Shown: piece after piece, positions 44,695-54,098 of the stretch
Layout of the letters: the number at the start of each line of letters is the position of its first letter
Position numbering within the stretch: position 1 is the stretch's first letter
Assembly: GCA_945872405.1 (NCBI GenBank)
Contig: CAMBZT010000004.1
Span: forward strand, 1 to 64,000
Origin: Chitinophaga pinensis
Lineage (GTDB): Bacteria > Bacteroidota > Bacteroidia > Chitinophagales > CAMDFR01
DNA: 64,000 nt
Reading direction: 5' to 3'
Notes under the pieces: generated by a model
The model's database searches: none
What the model was told of the DNA's origin: nothing
What the model saw: the letters and a program-made list of their open reading frames with translations, nothing else
Position numbers and translations under genes: made by a program

Positions 44695-47600
44695 TTAACT
44701 TTTCGCTTTTACAATATCACCTTTCAATAGATGATAAGCAACAGGAGCGGCTATAAAAATTGATGAATAAGTACCAACTAAGATACCAATCAACATTGCA
44801 AAGGAGAAGCCTCTTACTGTTTCACCACCAAAAATAAAGATAATTAACATTGTCGTGAAGGTATAGAAAGAGGTCATAATTGTTCTACTCAAGGTTGAGT
44901 TCATGGCATAGTTGAATAAATCATGAAGATTACCCGTTTTGTGCTCTCTCAAATTTTCTCTGATTCTATCAAAAACTACTACTGTGTCATTCATTGAATA
45001 TCCAATCAATGTAAGTACTGCAGCAACTATTGTTTGATCTACTTCAAGTGAGAATGGAAGTATTCCTTTAAAGATAGAGAATACTCCAAGCGTAAATGCA
45101 ACATCATGAATTAATGAAACCACGACTCCAGCACCGAACTGCCATTTTCTGAAACGAATAGCAATATAGATGAAGATACCAATAATGGCAATAATTGAGG
45201 TATAAATAGAACTTGATTTTATATCTTCAGCAACAGTTGCACCAATCTTGTTGCTGCTTTCAATATACAAAGGTGAATTGAACTTTTCTTCTGCAGGTGC
45301 GCTTTTATAGTAGCCCTTTACACCATTATAAATAATCTTTAAAACAGCCTCGTTTGCCTCTTTACTATCAACATTTGATAAGTGTGCTGTTGTAATTTGC
45401 ACTCTATCTCCATTAGTTCCATAAGTTTTCACAACTGGTACATCACTTAACATAGGATCTAATGTTTTAGCAATGTCTGATGTATTTACTGCTTTGTCAA
45501 ATTTAATAACGTATTTACGTCCACCTTTAAAGTCAACCCCTAGATCAAATCCTCTAAGTAATGCAGAACCAGTTCCAATTATTATAAATGCGATTGAGAC
45601 ACCGATAAATAATTTACTTTTTCCAACAAAATCGAAGTTGAAATTTTTGAACAATCCTTTAGAGAATCCTGTATCAAATTTAACCGAACGATTTTTATTA
45701 ATGAAGAAATCTTCAAATATAATTCTTGACAATACAACTCCAGTAAGGATAGAAGAGCCAATACCAATCATTAGAATAGTTCCGAAACCTTTAATTGGAC
45801 CTTTTCCAAAATAATAAAGAATGAAAGCGGTATAGAAGTTGGCAACGTTGGCATCAATGATGGCAGAATAAGATTTAGTGAAACCATCGCTTATGGCATT
45901 AGAAAAAGTTTTACCTTTTGCTAATTCTTCTCTGATTCTTTCAAATATAATAATACTTGTATCTACAGCCATACCAATGGTGAGAATGATACCTGCTAAG
46001 CCCGGTAAAGTAAGTACTGTACCAAAACCAACAATTGCACAGAAAATGAAGAATATATTCACCATCAATGCGATATCTGCTACCACACCTGCCTTGTTGT
46101 AATAGAGTAGCATAACTATCATAACAAGTATTAGAGCTATGATGAATGACATCATTCCTTTTTGAATAGCCTCAGCACCCAAGGTCGGACCAACTACAGA
46201 TTCCTCAATAATTCTTGTTTTTGCATCCAACTTACCTGCCTTCAATACATTTGCTAAATCTTGCGATTCTTGAACACCATTGTTTCCACCACCCATTGTA
46301 ATCTGTGATCTGCCACCAGAAATTTCTCCATTTACAATTGGGGCAGAGAATACTTTATTATCCAAGACGATAGCAATACACTCTTTTGGATCATTTTCGT
46401 CACCTTTATGATCTGCAGCCTCATGTGTCATCCTTTTCCACTTATCAGCACCAGTTCCATCCATTGTCAGACTCACAATTGGTGTACCTTGATCGAAACC
46501 AGCAACAGCTTCAATGATAGCATCGCCGCCAAGAGGAGCGATTTTCAAGTTCCCTTTATCTTTGATAGCATATAGTGCATAAATCTTATCTGATTCTGAT
46601 ATGGATTGAGCACTCCAAAAGAAACGTACATTTTGGTTAAACAAAGCACGAACTTGATTGTAAGCCAGATATGCATTTACTTTATCAATGTCCTTTAATT
46701 TTGAGTATCCAATCACAGGACCTGCTGCAAACTGTTTTTGATCACTACTTAAACTAGGTTGAAGGACATCAAAAAGTGGATTGAAAGTAGAATCTACTTT
46801 GGCTGCCTTTGAAGTATCTACTATTCCTGCCACTAAAGTTGCGCTATCTTTTTTGGTACTATCCTTAGCAGCAGCTGACATTTGAGCTAAGTCATTAATG
46901 GGAGTTGCAGGAACAGCAAGGTCTAAATTTTTTGCTTTACTTTTTTCGATTGTAATGATGCTTCTGATTACATCATTTCCTCTGTTGAATAGAATACTAC
47001 CAATTTCACGATTATCATAAGTATACCAAAAGCCAAGTTCTGCAGTAGTTTGAAGAATACTTTCTACCCTCTTTGGATCTTCTACACCTGGTAACTCAAG
47101 TAAAATTCTACCCGTTCTCTCCTCTAAATTGACATTAGGTTGAACCACCCCAAATTGATCTATTCTTGTTTTAACAACATTAAAAGTATTTTTAAGAGAG
47201 GCATCGACTTCTTTTTGTAAAACATCAATAACCTGTTCGTTAGTCATTCCAAAATTAATCTTGTCTTGGAATTTTTGATTCATAAATAATCCTGCAAGTT
47301 TAGTTTTAGGATCTATTTTTTCAAATTCCTCTTGAAACAATGTCAAGTAGGGTCTTGCATCTTCTTGTTGCTTTGCGTTTGCTTGACTAAGAGCTTTAAT
47401 GAACTGAGGATCTTTTGATCCGTTAGCTAATTGAGAAAGAACATCATCTTGTTCAATTGCCATCACTACACTCATTCCACCCTTTAAGTCAAGACCAAGG
47501 CCCAATTGACGTTCCATAGCTTTGCCAAGGGTAATTCCTAAACCAACGTTTTTGCTTGATAACGAATCTAGAAACGCTCTTCTGTATTTCGTTTTTAAAT

Positions 47601-47787
47601 CCTTCATAGAATCGACCTCATTTTGTGACAATGATTTGTCATTTTCATTGAATCCTTTCACTTTGGATTCAGCAAATACAAAAGATTTTTTGTCGTAACT
47701 TCTTGATGTAACGGTGTAAAATATTGGTAAGATACACACGATGGCGAGGAGTATTAAAAATACCTTGATAAGTCCTTTTGCCTGCAT
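44695..47787 (-). CDS. secDF: Protein translocase subunit SecDF (fused)
   Basis: Uses proton flow to help pull exported proteins out of SecYEG. 1030 residues. The SecD half has a first helix, a long periplasmic domain (about 30-530, with GLGLDLKGGMSVVM, FGVVQPNVNLEERTGRILLELPGV split as FGVVQPNVNLEE and ILLELPGV) and six-helix membrane part with GMAVDTSIIIFERIREEL. The SecF half has DLGVDFKGGRKYVI and IGYSMNDTVVVFDRIRENL. Fusion into one chain is the normal Bacteroidota form. A TACTTTTG box lies 50 bases upstream and a terminator just after it, so it is a single-gene unit. Confidence 0.97.
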   Translation of the reverse strand: MQAKGLIKVFLILLAIVCILPIFYTVTSRSYDKKSFVFAESKVKGFNENDKSLSQNEVDSMKDLKTKYRRAFLDSLSSKNVGLGITLGKAMERQLGLGLDLKGGMSVVMAIEQDDVLSQLANGSKDPQFIKALSQANAKQQEDARPYLTLFQEEFEKIDPKTKLAGLFMNQKFQDKINFGMTNEQVIDVLQKEVDASLKNTFNVVKTRIDQFGVVQPNVNLEERTGRILLELPGVEDPKRVESILQTTAELGFWYTYDNREIGSILFNRGNDVIRSIITIEKSKAKNLDLAVPATPINDLAQMSAAAKDSTKKDSATLVAGIVDTSKAAKVDSTFNPLFDVLQPSLSSDQKQFAAGPVIGYSKLKDIDKVNAYLAYNQVRALFNQNVRFFWSAQSISESDKIYALYAIKDKGNLKIAPLGGDAIIEAVAGFDQGTPIVSLTMDGTGADKWKRMTHEAADHKGDENDPKECIAIVLDNKVFSAPIVNGEISGGRSQITMGGGNNGVQESQDLANVLKAGKLDAKTRIIEESVVGPTLGAEAIQKGMMSFIIALILVMIVMLLYYNKAGVVADIALMVNIFFIFCAIVGFGTVLTLPGLAGIILTIGMAVDTSIIIFERIREELAKGKTFSNAISDGFTKSYSAIIDANVANFYTAFILYYFGKGPIKGFGTILMIGIGSSILTGVVLSRIIFEDFFINKNRSVKFDTGFSKGLFKNFNFDFVGKSKLFIGVSIAFIIIGTGSALLRGFDLGVDFKGGRKYVIKFDKAVNTSDIAKTLDPMLSDVPVVKTYGTNGDRVQITTAHLSNVDSKEANEAVLKIIYNGVKGYYKSAPAEEKFNSPLYIESSNKIGATVAEDIKSSSIYTSIIAIIGIFIYIAIRFRKWQFGAGVVVSLIHDVAFTLGVFSIFKGILPFSLEVDQTIVAAVLTLIGYSMNDTVVVFDRIRENLREHKTGNLHDLFNYAMNSTLSRTIMTSFYTFTTMLIIFIFGGETVRGFSFAMLIGILVGTYSSIFIAAPVAYHLLKGDIVKAKS

Positions 47788-47837
47788 AGTTGATTTATTT
47801 AAATATTATTTCTGAATGAGCATTAAAAAACGAGGGG

Positions 47838-47845
47838 CAAAAGTA
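47838..47845 (-). promoter_or_regulatory. -7 promoter box TACTTTTG of secDF
   Basis: An exact TAnnTTTG match on the minus strand, followed by a leader of about 45 bases to the secDF ATG. No clear TTG at the -33 distance. Confidence 0.5.
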
Positions 47846-48011
47846 CATTTTTTTACTGAATAGTCAAAAAATAAAAGCATTTACATATTGTACTTTTTAC
47901 AAACTCCATTAAATCTAGAACTTTGACTCGTTCTGTATCATATAAATTGAGCGGAGAAGAGTGGGGCAAACTAGTCTAGTTTTGAAACGAATTTAATCTT
48001 TTACAGAACTA

Positions 48012-48830
48012 TTATGAAATCAATTTTGAGTATAAATCAATACACTCTTTGGCTTCTTTCACATCGTGTACTCGAAGTATTTGTGCCCCTTTACTCAAGG
48101 CAATTGTGTTGAGGACAGAGGTGCCATTGAGGGCTTCTTCTGGACAAGAATGAAGCGTCTTCCATATCATTGACTTTCTTGATAGGCCTACCATCAATGG
48201 AAGATTAAAAGTACTGAATTCATCGAGATGATTTAGAAGTTCAAAATTATGGCTAATCGTTTTTCCAAAACCAAATCCAGGGTCAATAATTATTTTTTTT
48301 ACCCCTTTTGATGAAATGAAAGCAATTCTGTCTTCAAAATATTGCTTTATTTCGCTTATAACATCCTGATATGTAGGGCTAACATGCATGTTTTCGGGAA
48401 TACCCTTCATATGCATGCAGATGTATGGCACTTGAAAGCGAGCTACGACGTCAAGAATTGCATCATCGATAGCACCACCAGAGATATCATTAATAATTGA
48501 AGCACCAGCATCAAGACAAGCTTCAGCAACCTTAGAATGTACCGTATCTATTGATAGGATGATCTGAGGAAAGAGCTTGATTATGTCTTTAACCACCGGC
48601 ATCATTCTATTAATTTCGACTTCCTCTTCAATAATTCTTGCGCCAGGCTTAGAAGTCATACCACCCACATCGATAATACTAGCACCTTCCGCCAACATTT
48701 TTTCAACTTGCTTTGCATAATCTTTTAAATATTTTCCTCCGTCGTAGAAAGAATCTGGACTTATATTTAAAATGCCCATAACTATGGGTTTTTTAAGATC
48801 AATGTTCTGCTCTTGCAAAAAAATATCCAT
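48012..48830 (-). CDS. folP: Dihydropteroate synthase
   Basis: Joins p-aminobenzoate to the pterin pyrophosphate in folate synthesis, and is the target of sulfonamides. 272 residues, TIM barrel, with KPIVMGILNISPDSFYDGG, the DVGGMTSKPGA loop, SIDTVHSKVAEACLDAGASI region, CMHMKG and the late LVGLSRKSMIW stretch with conserved SRK; all substrate-binding blocks are there. It reads away from secDF by about 220 bases of AT-rich DNA and follows the M42 peptidase gene by 13 bases, so those two may be cotranscribed. Confidence 0.96.
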   Translation of the reverse strand: MDIFLQEQNIDLKKPIVMGILNISPDSFYDGGKYLKDYAKQVEKMLAEGASIIDVGGMTSKPGARIIEEEVEINRMMPVVKDIIKLFPQIILSIDTVHSKVAEACLDAGASIINDISGGAIDDAILDVVARFQVPYICMHMKGIPENMHVSPTYQDVISEIKQYFEDRIAFISSKGVKKIIIDPGFGFGKTISHNFELLNHLDEFSTFNLPLMVGLSRKSMIWKTLHSCPEEALNGTSVLNTIALSKGAQILRVHDVKEAKECIDLYSKLIS

Positions 48831-48843
48831 GGAATTTTGGTTT

Positions 48844-49851
48844 CTAGGATAAGGTATTCATATAAGCCAAACACAAATCAATACATGCCGAAATTCCTTT
48901 TGAATGGGTTCTTTCCACTCCATGAGAAGCTGCAACACCCATTCCAATCAAGGCAACTCGAAATTGATTTCCCGCCCTCCAAGCAGCAGATCCGTCGCTA
49001 CCATAAAAAGGATAGACATCTACCCGATGCTCAATTTTATTGGCTCTTGCCAATTCAACCAATTCACGTCGGAATGAATAATCATAGGGTCCGCTGCTAT
49101 CTTTTGCACAAATGGAACAGGCCTCCTCTACTCCTTCTACGTTTGAGCCGACTACACCCATGTCGATTACAAGCATATCTTTTATACTCTTTGCATAACC
49201 ACCAGTGGCCCCGTGTCCTACCTCCTCATAATTGGAAAAGAAAAGTTCCACAGGATATGTTTTTCCTGCTTCTTTTGCCATTCTTGCTAATTCAAACATT
49301 ACAAAACAGCCCGCTTTATTATCTAGGTAACGAGATTTAATAAATCCACTTTGCAGTTCTTGATAGCGAGTGTCGAAGGCAATAATATCACCAACAGCAA
49401 TACCAAGGGCACAAACATCTTCCTTGGACTTAACCAACTCGTCTACTCTAATATGCATATTGTCTGTGTTTCTTTGAAGTGAAGCACTTTCTTTATTCGC
49501 ATGAACTGAGGGATTATTGAGCAATAATGTACCTGTTAATATTTTTTTATCATGTGTATGAATTTTACAATATTCACCTTCGGCCATGTTAAGTGACAAA
49601 CCATTCAATAATGAGATACTTAAAGTACCATCGCTCTTGATTCCATTTACTATGGCACCTAATGTGTCAATATGACCTGCTATAGAGAGGCTAGGATTTT
49701 CACCAAGCGCACATTTCACCGCTCCTTTTTGTGTATATTCTGGTGAATAACCCAACCCTTTTAGGTATTTGAAACAATAGTCTGCAGCTTTATCAGTAAA
49801 GCCAGTTGGTGAATCAATCTCGATTAATTCTTGAAGTGTTTTAAAATCCAT
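48844..49851 (-). CDS. M42-type metallopeptidase
   Basis: 335 residues of the M42 aminopeptidase/endoglucanase family. The two-metal site is visible: His in SIAGHIDTLGA, Asp in LDNKAGCF, Glu in FSNYEEVGHGATGG, Asp in VIDMGVVG and His in VAASHGVERTHS; SDGSAAWRAG is also typical. An inserted beta domain follows the first His block, as usual for M42. It probably cleaves small peptides in the cytosol, with a cobalt or zinc pair; the family forms large tetrahedral complexes. It precedes folP by 13 bases. Confidence 0.92.
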   Translation of the reverse strand: MDFKTLQELIEIDSPTGFTDKAADYCFKYLKGLGYSPEYTQKGAVKCALGENPSLSIAGHIDTLGAIVNGIKSDGTLSISLLNGLSLNMAEGEYCKIHTHDKKILTGTLLLNNPSVHANKESASLQRNTDNMHIRVDELVKSKEDVCALGIAVGDIIAFDTRYQELQSGFIKSRYLDNKAGCFVMFELARMAKEAGKTYPVELFFSNYEEVGHGATGGYAKSIKDMLVIDMGVVGSNVEGVEEACSICAKDSSGPYDYSFRRELVELARANKIEHRVDVYPFYGSDGSAAWRAGNQFRVALIGMGVAASHGVERTHSKGISACIDLCLAYMNTLS

Positions 49852-50017
49852 TATTCAGAGTACTTTATATTAGAAATGTAATATTGTATGCAAAGTTAGA
49901 AAGTTTAGATTAAGAATTTAAGCCAAAGCAAATAATGGTAAAAAAACTTGAAACCATTGATATAAAGGAATCCGGTTAATAATACTTACTGAATTCTGCA
50001 AGCTAAATGCAATTTTG

Positions 50018-50049
50018 TTGCATTAATGAACTTTTTGAATGTACTTTTG
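50018..50049 (+). promoter_or_regulatory. Promoter of the MerC-like gene (TTG, 21 bases, TACTTTTG)
   Basis: TTG at 50018-50020, a 21-base spacer and TACTTTTG at 50042-50049. The predicted transcript begins near 50054, which removes the ATG at 50039 and leaves the ATG at 50063 as the start of the gene. Confidence 0.55.
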
Positions 50050-50062
50050 TCTTAGCAAACTT

Positions 50063-50503
50063 ATGAATACAACTCAAGAACATTCTCATCACCGGCACGA
50101 CAATCAAGATAAAGCCACAAAGCTTAGTATTTTTTTGTCTTTTTTATGCACCATCCATTGTATATTGACCCCTATTCTGCTGATTTTTCTTGGCATGTAT
50201 CCTTCTATCAATTCAAGTTTCAAAATACTTAATAATCCTATACTAGAGTTATCTATTATTTTATTATCAGGTTTATTAGGGATTTATACGATGTTGCATG
50301 GTTATCGACATCATCATCACGAAAGCAGACCTCTTATTCTTTTTAGTCTTGGAATCTCGCTGTTTTGTGTCCATTTTGGATTGCATTTGCTTTCCTTTTC
50401 GGAAGGCATTAACTTATGTATTTCATTGATTGGAAGTCTTTTTATTTTGTGGAGTCAAGTACTTAACTACCGCTTAATGAATCGCACGAAGTGCATACAC
50501 TAG
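50063..50503 (+). CDS. MerC-domain membrane protein
   Basis: 146 residues from the ATG at 50063. A histidine-rich start (EHSHHRHD) is followed by four hydrophobic segments. The first contains CTIHCILTPILL, the CxxxC-like motif of MerC mercury-uptake proteins, and a second histidine cluster (YRHHHHE) lies in a loop. MerC-domain proteins are common in Bacteroidota without a mer operon, as here, so mercury transport is not certain; the histidines point to some divalent metal. The ATG at 50039 would overlap the promoter box and is rejected. Confidence 0.8.
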   Translation: MNTTQEHSHHRHDNQDKATKLSIFLSFLCTIHCILTPILLIFLGMYPSINSSFKILNNPILELSIILLSGLLGIYTMLHGYRHHHHESRPLILFSLGISLFCVHFGLHLLSFSEGINLCISLIGSLFILWSQVLNYRLMNRTKCIH

Positions 50504-50573
50504 CGACTTTTAAGATCGATACCTGTCTTTTTATTCTCATTTGGAGATAAGCCTACTTTTAGCTTTGTATTTT

Positions 50574-50606
50574 GCGTGAGGTACTGGCAGCACTACCGCG
50601 TAGTGC
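50574..50606 (+). repeat. GC-rich intergenic element, copy 2, with a 7-bp hairpin
   Basis: GCGTGAGGTACTGGCAG is followed by GCACTAC, loop CGC and GTAGTGC, a perfect 7-bp hairpin at 50590-50606. The first 25 bases match copy 1 (9093-9117, opposite strand) at 20 positions. Two of the differences lie inside the stem arms and keep base pairing. A second possible pairing (AATGGCAGCTTT with AAAGCCATT) lies in the next 100 bases. No gene occupies 50504-50770. Confidence 0.6.
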
Positions 50607-50770
50607 CAAAGGACCGACAATGGCAGCTTTAAAACATGATAAGTAAGGCTTGTCCTGTAAGATACAGATCAAGAAAGCCATTGGCACGCCAAAAAAAAAC
50701 TTTTCAAATCATAAGATTCTCTGCAACTAAATAGTTCACAATATTTTATCTTGCATCAAATTTTGTATAC

Positions 50771-52090
50771 ATGATTTATCGTTTTATTCTGGTTCATTGT
50801 TTACTGAGTGCATTTGTATTTGTACAAGCACAAAAAGCTAAGTTGCTTACTGGACCGATGATTGGATCCACTACGACCCATAGCTCAAAAATTTGGATTG
50901 CCTATGAGGGTAAAGCCAATAACATTGTTGCACTGTATGATTCTTTTAGAAGAGAAGTGAAATTTCCGAATGGTTTAGATTACATAAAAAACAAAAAAAA
51001 TCAAATTGCGATGACACTTGATTTTACTGAATTGAGACCTGCAACTAAGTACAGTATTTTAATTAAACTTGGCGACAAGGTTGTTCAAGATAAATTATCG
51101 GTAAGGACTTTAAGTGAAGATTCGATTAAAGATTTTTCTTTTCTGATTGGTTCGTGTTTCATGATTCTTCCGGATGCCTTAGGTAAAAATTATTTTCCTG
51201 GCAGACATAAACGCATTCTTCGACCAATGATTGAAGCAGATGTAGACTTTAATTTATGGTTAGGAGATAATTGCTACTACATTTTAGGACAATGGAAAAG
51301 TTATGAAAGGATGTTTAAACGTCAATTGAATATGCGCATAAAAAATAAGCTATATGCAACTTATCTAAGTAGCAGACCAAATTATGCGATTTGGGATGAT
51401 CATGATTTTGGTCCAAACGATTGTGACAAAAGCTTTCCATTGCGTGATACTTCATTAAAAATATTTACACATTTTTGGGCAAATGAGCAATGGGGATTTG
51501 ATACAATGCCCGGGACCTACAGCAGTTTCAATCAATATGATAGCGAATTCTTTTTGACTGATGATCGTTATAATCGTTCTGAAAGAAGTGATGGTACAGA
51601 CGGAGCCATACTTGGAAAAGATCAATTTGCTTGGTTAAAGTCTTCGCTTGCGAAGAGTAAAGCGACCTTTAAATTTATTGTTACAGGCTCACAAGTATTG
51701 AATAGAAAGACGGAGAAAGAATGTTGGATGAATGAATTTCCTGAGCATACAAATGAGTTATTGAATTTTATTAAAGAAAATCATATCACAGGTGTCATTT
51801 TTTTAACGGGTGATCGTCACTTAACCCATTTAATAAAAGATGAACAGAATAGTTTCTATCCTCTTTATGATTTTACCTGTTCTCCTGTTTTGAGCTTTGT
51901 ATCTGAAGAACATGAGATAGAAATGAATAATCCTCAAGTTGTTCCCGGAACTCTAGTACAAAAGCAACACAACTATGGAAAAATAAGCATTAGCGGCCTA
52001 CAAGGCAATAGGGTTTGCACTTTGTTTGATTATGATGAATATGGTGCACTACTTTGGAAATATGAGATCAATGAAAAAGAGTTAAGATAG
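50771..52090 (+). CDS. Alkaline phosphatase D (PhoD)-like protein
   Basis: 439 residues with signal peptide (1-20, ending VQAQ). An N-terminal Fn3-like part (about 22-125, SSKIWIAYEG) is followed by a metallophosphoesterase core: FLIGSC, LWLGDNCYY, YAIWDDHDFGPNDCD, LTDDRYNR and FLTGDRHLTHL, which carry the usual Asp, Asn and His metal ligands of PhoD. It is a likely periplasmic or surface phosphomono- or diesterase for phosphate scavenging. There is no T9SS tail. No pho-type regulator lies nearby. Confidence 0.92.
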   Translation: MIYRFILVHCLLSAFVFVQAQKAKLLTGPMIGSTTTHSSKIWIAYEGKANNIVALYDSFRREVKFPNGLDYIKNKKNQIAMTLDFTELRPATKYSILIKLGDKVVQDKLSVRTLSEDSIKDFSFLIGSCFMILPDALGKNYFPGRHKRILRPMIEADVDFNLWLGDNCYYILGQWKSYERMFKRQLNMRIKNKLYATYLSSRPNYAIWDDHDFGPNDCDKSFPLRDTSLKIFTHFWANEQWGFDTMPGTYSSFNQYDSEFFLTDDRYNRSERSDGTDGAILGKDQFAWLKSSLAKSKATFKFIVTGSQVLNRKTEKECWMNEFPEHTNELLNFIKENHITGVIFLTGDRHLTHLIKDEQNSFYPLYDFTCSPVLSFVSEEHEIEMNNPQVVPGTLVQKQHNYGKISISGLQGNRVCTLFDYDEYGALLWKYEINEKELR

Positions 52091-52093
52091 TTT

Positions 52094-52531
52094 TCAAAGC
52101 ATTTTTGACATATAATAATGAGGCAAATTTACTTCATGAAATACGTCACCACTTTTGAGATATCCATTTTTTAGATAAAACGCTACCGCAGTTTCACGGG
52201 CATTGCAATGCATATATAGAAAGCCATTCATTCGAGCGGTTTTTTCTGCGAAAGCAATCAAGTTTTTACCGACACCTTGACTTTGGAACCTCTGATCGAC
52301 AGCTACTTGACGCATTTTAATTTTATGATTAACTTCTGGAGTAAGTATTAGACAGGCAATTACTTGATTGTCTAGTAGACCAACTAAATGAATATCTGCA
52401 TTCTCTTTTGCTAATTGTTCTTCACTAAAATCAATTCCCAAAGGTCTTCTAAGAATTTCTCTTCTCAGCTCAACTGTTTGCAAATATTTTTCTGATTGGA
52501 AATCAACGATTGTGAACTCTATTTCTTTCAT
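52094..52531 (-). CDS. GNAT family N-acetyltransferase
   Basis: 145 residues. The acetyl-CoA loop is VDQRFQSQGVGKNLIAF (QSQGVG, the R/Q-x-x-G-x-G pattern), preceded by the beta strand KMRQVAV, and the later NARETAVAFYLKNGYLKSGD is the usual motif B. The substrate is unknown. It converges on the PhoD-like gene with three bases between the stops. Confidence 0.9.
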   Translation of the reverse strand: MKEIEFTIVDFQSEKYLQTVELRREILRRPLGIDFSEEQLAKENADIHLVGLLDNQVIACLILTPEVNHKIKMRQVAVDQRFQSQGVGKNLIAFAEKTARMNGFLYMHCNARETAVAFYLKNGYLKSGDVFHEVNLPHYYMSKML

Positions 52532-52623
52532 CTGATAAAATTATAGAAGAATATGAAATAGTTCAAATAAATTTGCATCGTGAAGAGCATGCAGATTCAT
52601 GTTTGTTGCTTCCATATCTGTTT

Positions 52624-53295
52624 ATGAAATTTATTCAATACATACGTTACTTTTTTTTATCAATCAGCAATAGAGGCTTATTTTTTACTTTGAAGTTATT
52701 GCTATTAGAGCCCTATTATGAAAGAAAGCTTGGTATACAAACCTTAACTATTGAGAATTTGGAAGGCCTAACTGTTCTAGATCAAGACTTTCAACTCAAT
52801 CACCATTACCAAGGAGCTAGTTATTATATTTTACATAAACTATTTGATGTAATGAATCAATTCCCAAATAATCGATCGTTTATTGATTACGGATGTGGGA
52901 AGGGACGGCCAATGATAGTGGCAGCAAGAGAGGGATTTACAGAAGTAAAAGGGATTGACTTAGCAGAAGAATTATGTGACATGGCTAAAAAAAACATAGA
53001 GATTGTTGCTTCTAGCTTGCCCCTATCCTCTTTTTCAGTGATACATGCCAATGCCTTATTTTATGAGGATATTGACACGATAGAAGTATTTTTCTTTTTT
53101 AATCCCTTTGGCAGATCTGTGATGCGTGGTGTAATTTCTCAGATGAAGAAAAGTAAGTTAAGAAATGAGAGAACACTTTATGTAATTTACGTAAATCCAC
53201 AATTCTTTGATTGTTTTATTCATGAAGAATTTGAAATCATTTACGAGATGCGAAGCAAAAATTATACTGAGGCAATGATACTTAGAATAAGCTAA
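52624..53295 (+). CDS. Class I SAM-dependent methyltransferase
   Basis: About 224 residues from the ATG at 52624. Motif I is SFIDYGCGKGRPMIVAA, motif II the acidic EVKGIDLAEELC, with VIHANALFYED and EVFFFFNPFG later, so it is a Rossmann methyltransferase. The substrate is unknown. An upstream TTG at 52573 would add 17 residues, but it lies inside the TAAATTTG box at 52568-52575 that I take as the promoter, so the ATG is chosen. It ends five bases before the convergent lipoprotein gene. Confidence 0.82.
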   Translation: MKFIQYIRYFFLSISNRGLFFTLKLLLLEPYYERKLGIQTLTIENLEGLTVLDQDFQLNHHYQGASYYILHKLFDVMNQFPNNRSFIDYGCGKGRPMIVAAREGFTEVKGIDLAEELCDMAKKNIEIVASSLPLSSFSVIHANALFYEDIDTIEVFFFFNPFGRSVMRGVISQMKKSKLRNERTLYVIYVNPQFFDCFIHEEFEIIYEMRSKNYTEAMILRIS

Positions 53296-53300
53296 GGCTA

Positions 53301-54098
53301 TTATTTGGCTTCGAGATACTGTTTAAGTAAAGCTGATAACTCAACATATTTTACTTTATATTTTTCATTTAGATCCTTGAACTTTGCTTCAAAATTTTTA
53401 AAAGTTTTTACAGCTAATAAATTTCCGGAAAGTGCTGACACGAATAATTTATCCATCAGTAATTCTGTCTTTTCGTTGTATTGAACTTCAATGGCCTGAT
53501 ATTCCTCAAAAACATCGAGTACTTGATTGGGTGAATATGCTTTAAAATCCTCGTTGATTGTTACTTTTAGCTGCAGTGTATCATGAGAAAACCATAATTT
53601 ATGCTGAAGTACACCATGTTCCTCATATCCGAAATTTGAAGCTACAGGTAGATTGACTAATTGTTTTAAAAATAAAGTATCCTTAGTGACCAAAGGTGAG
53701 AAAGTGCCAAATGAACTTAGCTTAAAAAATTTATCTTTATTACATTCTCCAACCTTTAGACTGCTGAAAACAGTTCCCTTTGCAGTGTATTTTTTGAGAC
53801 CAAAAAGACTTACAATTTTTTTTGGACTTAACATTATTGAGGAATCAGCCGAGAAATTCGAATCTGTGCAATTTATTGCAAGAGCTGTTTTATTGGGTTC
53901 CATTGGAGACAAGACTTTTCTTGTCTTACAACTAATACAAAAAATCATTGAAACAATACAAACCATCAAAAAACATGGTTGACTTCGAGTTATAAAAAAC
54001 AATTTATGAATGAGTATTTTTAGTAGTATCATATGCCATTTAAACGCTGTGAATATAAGCCTTTTATTAGTAGGAAGAAAGTGCTTATATGACTTCAA
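53301..54098 (-). CDS. Lipoprotein-like protein of unknown function; start uncertain
   Basis: Up to 265 residues. A lipobox-like stretch IFCISC places a lipid-modified Cys near residue 57, far from the first ATG, so the true start is probably internal (ATG at 54032 or 53966). The mature part has no named domain; KVGECNKDKFFKLSSFGTF and a long alpha-helical C terminus (KFKDLNEKYKVKYVELSALL) are visible. It lies downstream of lysA; the long version overlaps its end by 14 bases. Confidence 0.6.
   Translation of the reverse strand: MKSYKHFLPTNKRLIFTAFKWHMILLKILIHKLFFITRSQPCFLMVCIVSMIFCISCKTRKVLSPMEPNKTALAINCTDSNFSADSSIMLSPKKIVSLFGLKKYTAKGTVFSSLKVGECNKDKFFKLSSFGTFSPLVTKDTLFLKQLVNLPVASNFGYEEHGVLQHKLWFSHDTLQLKVTINEDFKAYSPNQVLDVFEEYQAIEVQYNEKTELLMDKLFVSALSGNLLAVKTFKNFEAKFKDLNEKYKVKYVELSALLKQYLEAK

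Noticed and set aside
45473-45814. A 113-codon plus-strand frame opposite secDF
   Set aside because: Antisense to a certain SecDF sequence, with no promoter box or homologous wording.
48813-49340. A 175-codon plus-strand frame opposite the M42 peptidase gene
   Set aside because: Long, but fully antisense to a gene with all metal ligands; its sequence is rich in Leu, Pro, His and Arg as expected for a mirrored frame.
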